This document shows positions 49,572 through 62,020 of a stretch of 64,000 bases of DNA, piece by piece (the first letter of the stretch is position 1; each line of letters begins with the position of its first letter). A model generated the notes under the pieces. It worked only from the letters and a program-made list of their open reading frames with translations. It searched no databases and was not told the DNA's origin. The DNA comes from Epiperipatus broadwayi (taxonomy: Eukaryota; Onychophora; Udeonychophora; Euonychophora; Peripatidae), in the NCBI GenBank assembly GCA_028023455.1, contig JAQFVV010006215.1, forward strand, positions 9,507,950 to 9,571,949, given 5' to 3'. A program made the position numbers and the translations under genes.

Positions 49572-50725
49572 TTACAAATTATTATCAATTTAAAGGTTTT
49601 TTTCTCTCTCTCTCTAAAATGAATATTATCCAAATTTAAGTATAATTAAAGGATTATTCAGTTTTTGACAATTCAAAAGAAAAAAAGAACCATAGGGAAT
49701 TTTTTCAATGATTAAGATATTATTGGATTTTTTTTTAATTAATTAAATAAAAGAGGGAAATAACCTTTTTTGTAAAAGTTAAATCAATTTGTCAGAACTT
49801 GATGCAGTCATTTCTGAGATAGTGTGTGGCTGGACAGTAAATGGAACCTGTATTAAAAGTAAGATACATTAGGCCGGTTAAATCATTAGACTTCAGTATC
49901 TAATAAGAAATGGTCATTCTTGGCCCAGCTGTTAAGAAGAGTACAGCAATAGCAAATCAATTTTTTAAAAGAAAACAGCAGTAACAACTTAGCTCTGGAG
50001 AGGAGAACTTTAAGAAGTTAAGTTTATAGTCTGAAGTATGTTTAGCCTCATTAATTGTTAAAAAGTTTTTTGCAATGGCATTGAAAAAATTGTGCTAAAC
50101 TTTAGATACACTAATATAATCATGTAACCTGTTTCAACAAAAGAAATGTAGAAGGATAATATGATGCCTGGAATAAATTTGCAGCAAGTTTTGTGTGTCC
50201 ATCCAAAAGCATGACTGTATTAAACTATAAAGTATAAGCTCTAAGAAGTAAAAGATAACCAGAAAGAAACTAGTTAGTAAACTGACCTTGTTTTTTACAT
50301 GATTAAAATAACTAAATTGAACAGATCTAGAAGAGGAAAATAATTAATATTAGAACTTCTATTAAAAGACTCATTTGAACTGAACAATTGAAGCTGCAAG
50401 AAATTAAAAGTAACATGAAAAAAACTGAAACTTGTAAATTTAAAAGGACTAAATGAAAAACAAATTTATGATAAAAAGATATTATAGTATGCAAATCTAC
50501 ATTTACAAATAATTTGTAATATAAGTAATTTATGGTAGTGAATAATTTTGATTTAAGTGTTGTTGAATCTTTTTTTTATTTTTCCCTCTCAAGACCTTTC
50601 CATTATTGAGAAAAATTGTTTTTAGATTTAATCATTGTAATAAGGAAATAATTGTATTAAAGTGAATGTTAATTAGAAATAAGAACTAACTGTAAATAAT
50701 CTTTTTATTTTATGAAATTATATTT
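49572..50725. other. AT-rich DNA, no gene
   Basis: Nothing supported; a CT run lies at 49601-49614. Confidence 0.5.
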
Positions 50726-51400
50726 CTTATATAAAGTATGTGTTCAGTTTAAAATTGTCATATTATACTTTTCTGAATTTATTATTTATTAATTAATTTT
50801 ATAAAATAATTGTTAAAAAATAATAGTTTTTCATCTTATTTTTTGTGTGTGCTGAGGTCTTTATTCTTCTAGCTTTCAGTTCTATAAATGGGCAATGTGT
50901 ATGATCTGATTTCTTTACAACACTGTGCTTTAAGGGACTTATATGTAAATTATTGCAGTAAAACTATTAAAGATAAAATGAATTAAATTTATGCATTTGT
51001 ATTTTCTCTTATTCACTGTCACAGCCTAGGGTCCTTGTAATTCTGAACTAGTTTGGATATTCAGATAATTCTCTGGATGGTGCAAAGATCAAAATCCAAC
51101 TTTAAAATCTATTTATGACAGTTTGTTTATACAGATTGGAAATTAGTTTATAGCTGGTCTGCACATTAATAGTAACAGCTGACTGGAGCATTTATGATAA
51201 TCAGCATGAATCAGGATTGCAGCATTTTTTTTATTATAATAGATACTTTAGCATTTAAGTATGTGCCTGGATATGATTGTTTTTATATTATGCTTTAAGT
51301 TTGGCATTGGCTAGATAATTAGCCTATATCTTGATATACACCTGTATTAAGTCCAGTCACAAGAGGTGACTGTTTATTATTCTTGTTTAATGCTGGAGGT
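50726..51400 (+). repeat. Dispersed repeat R, copy 2
   Basis: Matches 43300-44310 in the same orientation without the RTE insertion. Unassigned family with no coding frame. Confidence 0.75.
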
Positions 51401-51740
51401 GTTATTTATTATTATTACAACAACTTAATTTATTTAATCTTAACTTTTAATGGTTTAACTGTAAAAGAAAATGGATGATGGGAAATAAGGAAGATTAAAA
51501 AGTTCTGAAGAAGATTGCAGGGGCAATTGAAACTGTTGTTAGATGGGTGATATGTAAGCATTGTACTAGAAATAAAGAATTGTTGTAAAAAACAGATTAA
51601 CTTAATTTATTCTATGTGGAATTTCTCATGCTCCTTTCATATTTGTTGATGATTACTGATTAACTATAATTCAGTGGTGATGATGATAATTTGCCATCTC
51701 TCCTTATATAATCCATATCTCCATATTGTTACAATATATA
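51401..51740. other. AT-rich spacer
   Basis: No gene seen. Confidence 0.5.
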
Positions 51741-51743
51741 TAC

Positions 51744-52642
51744 ACACCTGGGTCTCATTTTATGTGGTAGGTAGGTTCCTCAGAAAACACGCACAAAAGA
51801 AATTGCACAAAAATAGATTTAACTTACCTTGAAAAATGGGGTTGGGGGGGTTGTAATTTTCAGAAATTGCATAAAAGCAAAGCAAGAAGGAAAAATTACT
51901 TTAAAATTCACAGTAAAAAAATAAGGAAATAAAGTATGACTAATAAAAAATTTCAAATATTTGAAAAAAAAAATACAAGACAAACTTTTTTTACTTTTTT
52001 TTATTAACTACAGTATTTAATTTTACATTTTTTCATACATATTTTAATCATTAGCGGTTGTTCGATTATTTGACAATATGTGTTTGTTTGGGAAATGTTA
52101 AAAAATCAGATTCGTCATGTGACATACAACTAGCACCACTTTCAGTCTTGAGCTGTGTTAATGATTTTTTGTTTCTATATTAAAAAATGAGATTGTAATC
52201 AAAACAAAATGATTATAGATTATCATTAGAAAGATTATTTTCAGTTTATAAAATCAATAAAATTATTTTAAAAATCTAAAAAATTATTTATTTCTGTTAT
52301 AATTAACAAAATACGTTTTAAAAGTTTAAAATTTTTGACTATTTGTTGCGATACTTTTATATGTAAATATAAATCTATTATTATTATTTACTCATTAGTA
52401 TAAGTAGGTTATTATATAGAAGCTAATATTCTAAATGCAGCTTCAGGCCATATTCACGTTAGCTGCTAATATAATGTTATATTTTTGAGAAAAAAAATAT
52501 ATTTCAGTCAAAATAAGTTATTAATAATTTAAATTTTTTGATATCTAATAAATAGAGTGAAATATGAAAGATAAGAAGAAACACGAATCGCATAACTTCA
52601 AAATCGCATTCAAATAATCCACATAAAATGAGACCCAGGTGT
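51744..52642. mobile_element. pogo/Tigger-like non-autonomous DNA transposon
   Basis: A perfect 24-base inverted end pair is present: ACACCTGGGTCTCATTTTAT... at 51744 and its complement ending ...AGACCCAGGTGT at 52642. The subterminal sequence (GTAGGTTCCTCAGAAAACACGC, and near the right end GAATCGCATAA with AAATCGCATT) has the look of pogo/Tigger ends, where TTTTATGCGG-type and GCATAAA-type motifs recur. Flanks are TA-rich, but the exact TA duplication is blurred by the surrounding dinucleotides. The 0.9-kb interior has no transposase. Confidence 0.65.
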
Positions 52643-52744
52643 ATATATATAATGAGATATGGCATTTCTTCAACAAAATATGTATTTCTGTTCTTGTTTA
52701 ATTTTAAGAGTGATGGTAAACTTTTCAATATCTTTTTACTAATT

Positions 52745-53330
52745 AGAATGCTATACTGCTGTAAAATGACTATTTGTATTAGCTGCCTCAGATATACATA
52801 AGAATTAGCAGGTCTAAAAAATTTCTAAAGAAGAGTGAAATTCATTTACATATCGCTTACTTTTCACTTTCATGGGAAAGTTCATTACCAATTTTTATTC
52901 ATCACATAAGTGAAAAATTTTAAATCTAATGTTTTTATTATAATTAAATATAGCTTTTTTTCCCAATAATTTATGTAATTTCTGGTCTTGTCTAACTGAT
53001 GAATGTTAATCAATGTTTCAGCACTTCTTTATTTACTTATTTGCTACACCAATATAAAATGATCATTTGAATAGTTGTCCCAGATGTATATAATTGTTAA
53101 TAGATTTTAAAAATTTCTTATGACGAGTAAAATTTGTTAGAGTCAAATATAAACACAACATTTATATGCAGTTTTTTTACAAGATGGTTCTTTTCTTACT
53201 CATTTTTAATGTCCATGCATGAGAAGAATTTTAAACAATGTCTTTGTAATAAAATTAAATAAAGCTTTTTTACAACATTATGGTTTTGATTAATAGACAA
53301 AAAAAAATTAATTATATTATAAAATATTTG
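52745..53330 (-). repeat. Dispersed repeat S, copy 1 (inverted relative to copies 2 and 3)
   Basis: AAAATGACTATTTGT, AAATTTCT-AAGA-GAGT-AAATTCAT and related strings pair with the reverse complement of 53590-53890. Within it a second, more diverged copy starts near 53040. Confidence 0.55.
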
Positions 53331-53589
53331 ATTTTAAATTATTTGCCTGCCTGGGCAATAAAAATAAATGTGAAAAGAACTTTCCTATGAAAGACAGAAC
53401 TAAGCTGTATATAAATTAGGCTATATTTATTTCTGGGTTGTAATGAATTTTTCACTCTTGTTTAAAAATTGTCTAGATTTTCTGATTCTTGTACACATAA
53501 ATGGATGCCAAAAAGTTTATTAACAGTGTTAGATTGATTGGTCAAGACTAGACATTAATGTAATGTTAGAAAATTGCTTTATTATATTA

Positions 53590-53890
53590 TAAATATTCTA
53601 CTTAAAATTCTGCACTTGCATTGACATTTAAAATGAGTAAGAAATAAACCCTTTCATAAAAGTTAGAATTAATACAAACCTAAATAACCTTATATTTACA
53701 TCTGGCTTATAATGAATTTTACTCTTGTTTAAGAACTTTCTAGGTTTGTTAATTTCTATATAAAATCTGGGATAATTAAGGCAAATAGTCATTTTGTATT
53801 GGCATAGCAATCTGATAAGTAAAGGGGTGCTGAAAACTTTATTGATAGCATTTAATTAGCAAAGATTAGTAATGATATATAAATATATAT
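53590..53890 (+). repeat. Dispersed repeat S, copy 2
   Basis: Shares long runs with 55605-55885, for example CTTAAAATTCTGCACTTG and GAATTTTACTCTT, ending in TTATTGATAGCATTTAA and GCAAAGATTAG. No coding content. Confidence 0.75.
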
Positions 53891-54059
53891 TGTAACAATT
53901 TGATAAGCACACTATTAGACATTTGTAACTATCCACTGTCTAAAAATATTTTTTATTTATTATATATATATTATCTTTTTTCTATCTTTATTTCTATACA
54001 TGATTAAATATTAACAATTTTATTTACTTATATGACTGACTTTATTATTATTTCTCTTT
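53891..54059. other. AT-rich spacer
   Basis: Nothing supported. Confidence 0.5.
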
Positions 54060-55090
54060 ATACTCATTTAATGCCTCCAGCACTGGATTGCACATTCAAG
54101 CAGAGGGGTAGAATGTCATTGATAGATTAAACACCAATGATACTTATAGGCAGATTGAGGCTACACAAACACACAGTCCCAACCATCTTTTCTGACCATA
54201 GATCCCTCCATACTGCTGGGACAACCCTCACTATCCAAAGCACTTCATTTGTTTTGAGAACAAGTCTCAGGCATCATCCAACCATATAGGTTATATATAG
54301 CCAGCATGCCTAGATGACAGGCACATGAACCCAGTGTTTGAAATATATCCAGACTAATTCAAATATCTTGATCAGGGAACCCAGTGCAAAATTAACTAAT
54401 ACATGAAATATTTCTAATCTTAAACTTCTGGTAATGCAGTTAAAAGAGGGAAAGCATAAAACAAAAAACATTTAAATAAACACTTTTTATTCATGCACAC
54501 ACATAAGTAAGTAAATACAATAATACAATTAAACAATGAAAACAAATTAGTATACAATAATTTTATACAATAATTATTAATAAATCAATATTACTAACAG
54601 TCCTTCATTTACAGTTCATTACTTTAAGAATGTCTAAACATTTTATTTACAATTGAAAAGTTATATTTACCTAGGTTTTTTTATTATGATAAGATGATGT
54701 CATCTTTCTGCAATAGATACATTTTCTTTGACTCTGGCTTTCCATACAATTGGCTTTTCAGTCTCCAGTGATGGCATCATGGGTTCATTCCCATTCTTCT
54801 GATGGACAATGAGAGAAAGAATGTGGCAGCATCTATACTATGGTTGAGGCATTAATCCTACACAAGTGAAGTTGATGAAACCAAGGACTTGTACATGAAG
54901 CCCAGATGGACACCCCTAGCACTCTTTAGCAATACATGTTGCTACTTCCATGACTTTTGTATTTCAATTTTCTGCAGCAAATAAATAATTGGCTCTCCAT
55001 GGATCTTGTTGACTATCTTCTCAATGAACTGATGAATTGGAATTCAAACTGGAACTGGATCTTGAACTGATTTTTTGAGAAATAACTAAA
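54060..55090. other. Less AT-rich stretch without a gene
   Basis: Base composition at 54060-54380 and 54690-55090 is noticeably more balanced than the neighbourhood, with words such as CCCTCCATACTGCTGGGAC. All six frames are closed, no splice-bounded exon was found, and inverted ends were not seen. It is most likely an old transposon or pseudogene remnant of unknown origin. Confidence 0.4.
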
Positions 55091-55604
55091 TAACTGGATA
55101 ACAATGGATAAACTGCCACTTTTATACTTAACTCACCATTTTATCATAATTTTAATTTGATCTTTAATTACATTTTATTTATCTAATCTGTTTTTAGATT
55201 TATTTGCCAACTTATTGACCAGGAATCTTTCAAAATTTAAGTGTGTTTCTGCTGATGAGGTAATTTGCAAGACTAATGAATTCTACTGACAATTTTGTTT
55301 TAAAATCTTTTACATTCATTTATTTTTGTTAACATTTACTTTCTTTTTTTTAATGATAAAAAGAAGAGAGTGGGTTTAAATCTTTATCTCTCTTCATTCT
55401 CTTTTCCCAACCTCATTCTTAATAAAAGCAATTTATTCTTTAAAAAAATATGCAATCTTTTCTTTTTATTAATTTCATTTCTAAAAAATTTAATTTTAAA
55501 CTATTTTTGTTTTCTCTTTTTTAAAATTTATTTTCTTTAAATTATTAATATATGTAATGCATATATATATATATGTGTGTGTTTGGGTGTGTGTGTCTTT
55601 ACAA
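55091..55604. other. AT-rich DNA with an AT/GT microsatellite
   Basis: Alternating AT then GT repeats at about 55559-55595; no gene. Confidence 0.6.
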
Positions 55605-55885
55605 CATATATAAATATTTGACTTAAAATTCTGCACTTGAGTAAGAAATAAACTCTTCCATGAAAGTTAGAATTAAGACAAACCTAAATAAACTTATGTT
55701 TACATATGACTTGTAATGAATTTTACTCTTTTCAGATTTCTTAATTTCTATATAAAATAGGATAATTACTGCAAATAGTCATTTTGCATTGGTCTAACAA
55801 TCTGATAAGTAAAGTTGTTCTGAAAAATTTATTGATAGCATTTAAGTAGCAAAGATTAGAAATAATATATAAATGTATATATTGA
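55605..55885 (+). repeat. Dispersed repeat S, copy 3
   Basis: About 85% similar by eye to 53590-53890, and lacks a short segment of that copy. Confidence 0.75.
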
Positions 55886-56099
55886 ATTAAATATTTCCAT
55901 GAATTGTAATTATAATAAAGAATAGAAATGAGATTATATTCACCTCAACAGAGATAAACTTTGATGTTGCATGAAATGATAAATTACTAATTGGCAATCC
56001 CTGAGGCTAAAACAGTTTTTTTATTTACCTATAATAGCTCTTTTGTTGGAACTATATATATACATGCATACACCAGGTATTCAATTTAAAAATTTTGCC

Positions 56100-57420
56100 A
56101 CAACAGGTGGTCATGGCAAATCTGAAAAATCTGATTAGGTATAGATACTTATCAAATCGCTAAATAATTAATTATACACATGCATATATAGAAATTCTTT
56201 ACACTGCCATATTTCTAATACATTGGATGTTTCAATGTTGATATAAATTATTCCCATTTATTTTAAATTATTAATATTAAACAATTGGTAAAGAATATAT
56301 ATAAGATCAATGTTAAATTCATTCAAGCTTCAAAATCATATTGTTCATAATTAAAACATATAATTGGAAAATTATGATGGTTGTTTCTATGTGGATGTTC
56401 AAGTATATTATTTGATGAACCTAAGCTTGTTATATGAAATGTGGTTATGGTAAGAGCAATTGGTTTACGAATTTTTCACAAGACTACAATTCATGATGAA
56501 TATGTAATAAAGTTTATATATTAATACATGTATTACCTCTTTGATAATCACAAAAAAAAAATTATATTATTTTTAAATAGCGATTATTTTTATGTTTCTC
56601 TAATGCAGAAATATTAGTAAAAAAATTTTGTTTGCACATCTGAATATTACATTCACAGTCGCACTAATATATAAAAGTGTTTTAAAATTGATTATGAACT
56701 GTGGCTTTAATGAAGAATTTTTAAAATGCTATGGATAGCAAAAAAAATGGACAACAGGATACTTGATCAGATTAAATTTCAATTCTTGCTTAAAGGTCAA
56801 ATGACCAGATTGAAAGTGTACTATTTTGATGATATCATGAGGCTATCCATTTCATTAAAAGGATATACGCTTATAAAAATTGTTAATGAGCAAATAAGAG
56901 AACAACAAGCAACCTTCCCTCAGAAACAGTTCTGTTTATATATCTTAATTATATCAAGATTGATATACAGAGAATACTCAGTTAATAAGTCTTTAATATT
57001 CATATGCCATAATTGATAGGCACAGCAAATCTGAAAGCATCTAATCAATTAATTATATATACGTCATTATATATCGATATTCCTTATTTTATTATATTTC
57101 TAATCCATTAGATGTTTTGACACGGATAAAAATTATTTCCATCTATAATGAAATATGAATATTAATAAATGATTGGGTTGAGTACTATATATGTAAGACC
57201 TATACTAAATATATTCAAGTTTCAAAGTCAAGCTGGTCATAATTGTGACAAATAAACAGAAAACTCTAGTTATTGTTTCTGATTAGATTCAGATGTTTCA
57301 AAAAACCAAACTGAAATTCTACTATTTTGATTATATTAAGAGACTATTGATTAGTAATCGATAAATATATAATTTAAAATAATAATCAATAATGAAATAG
57401 TAAACAATACTACTATCCTT
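56100..57420 (+). repeat. Tandem duplication of an unknown unit
   Basis: 56110-56400 (GGCAAATCTGAAAAATCTGA..., TATTTCTAATACATTGGATG, TTCAAGCTTCAAAATCA) is repeated in order at 57023-57330. 56795-56860 is repeated at 57300-57360. The first unit has about 390 extra bases in the middle. A 96-codon frame at 56726-57016 shows no known domain and is probably fortuitous. Confidence 0.6.
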
Positions 57421-57667
57421 ATACATATTCTTTTGAACTGCTGAAAAAAAAATTCTGAAAAATACTATTCAAGTTATCATGTCATTACTTGTTAAATAAT
57501 CTTCAATCAAAGATTACTTACTATTAATAAATAATTATAATTTTTAATTCAACCAAATCAAACGATTATAAAAATTTAATATAAATATTTTTTAAAAATT
57601 ATAAAATATTACTCTATTTTTTTTCGTTCGGTTTGATTAACTTATAAAAACAAAAAATAAAAAAAAA
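57421..57667. other. AT-rich intron sequence below the upstream exon
   Basis: No gene. It ends at the donor GTAATG (minus, 57668-57673). Confidence 0.5.
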
Positions 57668-57673
57668 CATTAC

Positions 57674-57727
57674 CTTCGGGGAAATTACTTATTTCGGGTA
57701 ATGGCAATGCTATGTTCATGACGCAAG
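57674..57727 (-). CDS. Short internal exon of the same host gene (partial)
   Basis: A 54-nt minus-strand exon between a T-rich tract with acceptor TTTTAATGTAG and donor GTAATG. It is clearly less AT-rich than its flanks. Only one frame is open: two bases, then CVMNIALPLPEISNFPE, then a final G. Its trailing phase (1 nt) is exactly complemented by the two leading bases of 9867-10003, giving Gly at the junction and an EISNFPEGTYVGNI reading. That resembles the linker and start of a cadherin repeat. Two other frames have stops. The phase fit and shared strand are the main evidence for linkage. Confidence is limited by the small size and by the ~47.7-kb gap. Upstream exons are expected at higher coordinates, but I found none that I can defend. 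Confidence 0.5.
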
Positions 57728-57892
57728 CTACATTAAAATAAAATAGTGAAATGTTACAAATGGAATATATCCAAAAGTACATAAAGTCTTTTAAAATCTA
57801 AAATCTAAATTGCAATAAATTATTATAAAAAGTTATATTCCTTAATAAAAAATTACTCAGAAAGTAAATGAGGCTCGAAGGGAGAGAATAAA

Positions 57893-58060
57893 TGATCAAA
57901 AGTTTTTCAATTATCATGTTTTTACCTTCAATAGTACAGTAATTTGATCGCTATTAATAACACCTGATTGGCTAATAAGCGCGAGAGGTTTGCAGTCTCT
58001 CAGTTTAATTTCAAATACTGTTTGTGCTTTATAAATTAAATATTATTTACATAGAATGTT
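57893..58060 (-). mobile_element. Partial copy of the palindromic CCAAT-ended element
   Basis: The minus strand of 57950-58060 matches 63645-63760, including GCACAAACAGTATT, GAGAGACTGCAAACCTCTCG and AGCCAATCAG. The rest of the element is missing or unrecognisable. Confidence 0.65.
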
Positions 58061-60872
58061 TACTAAAAAATAAACTTACTAATGACGACTTCAGGAAAGT
58101 TTTTCAGGCAGTAAAAATCATATTATAAATTATATGAAAAAATAAGAAAGAACGTCAAAAGAAGAGTCTTGTAAGCAAATATGGATAGGTAAAATCTCAC
58201 ACTGTACTAAATTGTTTAGAAGCTACATCAATTAAAAATTATAAACCCAATATCTAACGTGCTTAATAAATAATCACAACTTTATATATTGCTAATCTAT
58301 ATGCTACATTGTTATTCATATTTAAGATAAGTTTAAATATCTCAATACAAAATATACATTTCTCCAAATCTTTTTCAAAAAAAGAATATTAAAGAAGAAA
58401 ATAAGTAATGTTTGCTAGTCTGGCCATTTACTGTTTAAGTTGGAAGGGTTTTTATAATTTTCTTTCCTTTTTTTAAGTCCATTTATCTATTAATAATATG
58501 ATAGCTAGCTAGATTGCATATGGGCTTTATTTCTGAAAGAAATTTCCTAATTTTACTTGTAAATCCATTTACCTAAAATATGGTATAAGCCAAGTAATCT
58601 CTGAGACCTGTTTAAAATAAACATGCTCTAATGGAATGTAATAAATACCTAAAGTGTTCATTTAACATAAACTTGGTGAACCTAAAAACCTGATAGTATG
58701 AAGCATTAAATTCAAAGAATATCTAGTTATAGTTTATTAAGTAGGTAATCAAAATATCTATTAGCAATATAGATTAATAAGTAATCTATAATATCAGATT
58801 AAGAATATCTGTAGCTAGAAATAAATATTGGATTTTTTTAAGAAACCCATTGTTTAATACTTATGTGTATTTATTAATTACAAGTGATTCGTTTATCTAG
58901 CCAAATAAAGTAGTTACAGAAGCCATATAATTTTGAAAAGAAAAAAGGATTGAGTGGTGATTAGAAACAGAAGTAAATGGATTAGTTACAGAAGACACAA
59001 TAACTTGATTTTAACAAATATGTGCAGAAAATAGGATAACACGAATTTGTCCCCAAGCAATTATAAAAAAAATACTTTTATTTTTTTAAAAAAAAAGTGT
59101 ATGTCAACCCGATAAAATAATACATTATTTATTGTAGGAGTTTTTGGCTTTAAAACAATTTTGAATAGTTTTAATGACCTATCAAGTTTCAAAATGTTGT
59201 TTATTGGCAAAAATCTAGAGTTTTGACATAAACGTTTGAAAACATAATAAATAAACAGAAAACTAGTGTTAACTTTATTAGAAACAAATTTCAGTATCAC
59301 TGATATGCAAATATATGACTATATTTTGATTATATTTAAATATATTACAGTATAAAATATTTATTAAAAACATTTTTTAAAAAAAAAATCTTCTTATATA
59401 AATAATTATTATATATATATTTTAAATCATTAACTTATTTAGATCTACACAATCTACAATATTAAATGGAAATATACATATATTCAAACTCTTAAATAAT
59501 TCGCCAGTAATTAAAAAAAAGTTTCTCAACAACCTCTGCTAAAAAGGGGGCGAAGAAAATATTATTCCACCATATTGGCCATTTTCAGATAGTTAAGAGT
59601 GAATAGTTTTTCAATCCTTTCTTTATCCTAAATAAAAATATTTAGCTTTCTATTTCTGACCAATTTTGGTTGGCGATGGATCGAATACCAGAAACAAAAA
59701 AAATCGAAGGATTGAAACCATGAGGTTTCCCATGCCTAAACATTCTGCATAAAAATATTTGATTTCAATACACAGAGACAATCATCATTTTAAAAAAAAC
59801 TTAAACTTTCTAAATACTCTTCTCGCAGTGCCTTATGAAAGCATCGTGTGAAGTGCGTTTGGGAAGAATGCTTTTTTAAATGATTTAATATAACCAATAT
59901 ACGTTTTTGAATATATAGTCACGGATCATTTACTAATCTTAAATGATATTGAATGGAAAGTGTTAAATTGAGAATATCAGTTTCACTCAAATAAGTTGGA
60001 ATTTAATGATGAAATCTTTAACTTCTGAGTAATATTGCCGAGTTGTAACATAGAAATTATAATCACTGGTAATATTCAGTAACATGCGCAAATGATAAAT
60101 ATTTCATCTACAAGTGATCTTATCTTGTATTCATAATATAATGCTTAAACAAATAACTATCATGCATTGTTAAATGATACAATTAAGACCGTTCACTTTA
60201 CATAACATCATTTTCACTTAAGTCATTATTTATATTTGTAATGCTTTCTTATTTAAAAAAAAAAAAATGGTTTAAATAAGTTTAACCATTGTTAAACTAG
60301 TTCAATCAAATGGATATGTTTCTATTATTCATGAATAATATATTCAATATTATTTCAAAAGTAATTAAAAATTATAATATCGATATAGGATTGTATATAT
60401 CAACAATAAAATAAACACATATTAGTCAATGTTTCAGTAGTAATTCTCTCTTCCAAGGATACAAACTGTAAATGATTATTGTGAATTAAGGTTAAGGATC
60501 ATATATAAATATTAATGAGTGTCTAAATAGTAATGCATGTATTAAGAGAACTTTTAAATTCTTAATTGCATTAATTTTTGGGAGAATGTTAGTATTTTTC
60601 TGATATTAAAATTCCAAATCATGTTCTAATATAATTAAATAATTAAAATTTTTAGTTATTTTGAATAGTGTATTCTTTCATCCATTCAGTATAGGAAATA
60701 CAAGTTGTAATCTGGAGGGAAGGTCGTGTCTGTGGAAGAATAAACTACTTCTCGAAATATGAAACAGATAAATATTTTATTTAATTAATTGTTTGTTAGT
60801 CCATTTTATTTATTGTTGTTGTTTTATTTATTTATTTAAATTCACTTCTAATTAGATTAAATTTTCATTCTA
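58061..60872. other. AT-rich DNA, possible CpG-containing relic in the middle
   Basis: No gene is supported. The part 59516-59880 contains an unusual number of CG dinucleotides for this window (for example GGCGATGGATCGAATACC). It could be a regulatory or 5' exon region of the minus-strand gene or a relic; no frame or splice pair supports either. Confidence 0.4.
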
Positions 60873-60873
60873 A

Positions 60874-60904
<31 letters not shown>
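60873..60904. repeat. TA then GA microsatellite
   Basis: Roughly nine TA units followed by seven GA units. Confidence 0.9.
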
Positions 60905-60987
60905 AAGAACAAGAGAATGTATGTACATACATAAAGTATCAACAATATATGTATCTAATGTTATTGTTATTAATATTAGTCAATTAG

Positions 60988-61085
60988 TTCCCTGCGAGTT
61001 TTAGCCCAGTGGGTATGTCGATGCCCCTAGAGCTAAACAATCTTGGATTAATTCTCATCTAAGTAAAAAAAAGAAAAAGAAGGAA
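60988..61085 (+). mobile_element. tRNA-derived SINE-like sequence
   Basis: The A-box-like TAGCCCAGTGGGTA and a degenerate B-box-like GGATTAATTCTCA lie about 40 bases apart, followed by an A/G-rich tail. A tRNA-like second element (AGTTTGAATCTCACA) occurs at about 61138. Confidence 0.5.
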
Positions 61086-61303
61086 AATTTAATTGGGCCA
61101 AATAAATGGAATTATTATTTTCAAACAAATACTTGGAAGTTTGAATCTCACATGACTTCCAAAGAGACTTATTATTTAATTATTTATTTTAATCAATTTG
61201 TCAATAAAAACTAAAGTAGCATTAAATATTAATTTTCATTTTAAAAAAATGTTATATAACATGTTGTTGATTTATTAACTCATAAAGGGAAATTTTATTA
61301 CAG

Positions 61304-61456
61304 AAACTTAAGGTACCTGTGAAAAAATTACTTAGATTTTGTCCTTTTTCTTGTCTTCACAATAATCCCAATGTTTCTACCCTTTTGGCTTTAAACAAAA
61401 AAACGTCGTTTAGTCGAATGTGCCGATATTTAGATAATTGTGTGAATTTATCTGAT
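61304..61456 (+). CDS. Candidate exon of an unknown plus-strand gene
   Basis: A 153-nt stretch lies between a good acceptor (TTTTATTACAG) and a weak donor (GTAACA). It is open in phase 0 and encodes 51 residues including LLRFCPFSCLHNN and SFSRMCRYLDNCVNLSD, with CG-containing codons unlike the surroundings. I recognise no domain. The open frame continues past the donor to 61642 in AT-rich sequence. It might equally be part of a decayed transposon protein. Confidence 0.25.
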
Positions 61457-61697
61457 GTAACATACCTTAAAAATAACTTTTTTAATTTTTATCAAAATAT
61501 AATATTTAAATTTTTTATATATAATTGTAGTAAAATACAAACAGCCTTGTTAAGATGGATATATTATTATCATTTTCACTGCAAGATAAGTCTCTTCAAA
61601 TTCAATCGAGTTTCTCTGCTATATAATCTCTTCTCCATTTAATTTTAAAAAAAAAAACATTATCATCTCATCTATCCACCTTACACTTGGACTCTTT

Positions 61698-62020
61698 AAA
61701 ACAGGCAAAACTCACTATATATATTTTGGCACACACAGCAAGCTAGAGTAATCAATGGATGCCAGAAGGCTTGTGCATCAAATCCCCATCTAGTCCCTAC
61801 TCATCCAATATCCCCAGACTAGTTTTTGGCTTATGGCCTTCATCAGTGAGGAGCCTTGGATCTGAGAGCACTGCATCTAGATCTTAGGATCTAATGCACA
61901 TGCCTTCTGGCATACATTTATTACTCTAGCTTGCTGTGTGTGGCAAAATATATATAGTGAGATTTGCCTGTTTTAACAACAGTTATACACAAGCATAAGA
62001 GGAGATGGTCATGTGATGTT
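61698..62020. mobile_element. Foldback element, copy C
   Basis: The ends AAACAGGCAAAACTCACTAT and its inverted partner (near 61973) enclose arms containing CAATGGATGCCAGAAGGC and the inverted GCCTTCTGGCATACATTTAT. The outer right bases (AACAGTTATACACAAGCATA...CATGTGATG) match, inverted, the outer left bases of copies A and B. The spacer between the arms is shorter than in copy B. Confidence 0.8.

Noticed and set aside
56726-57016. 96-codon plus-strand frame
   Set aside because: No domain recognised, lies in a tandemly duplicated non-coding unit, and the second unit does not preserve it.
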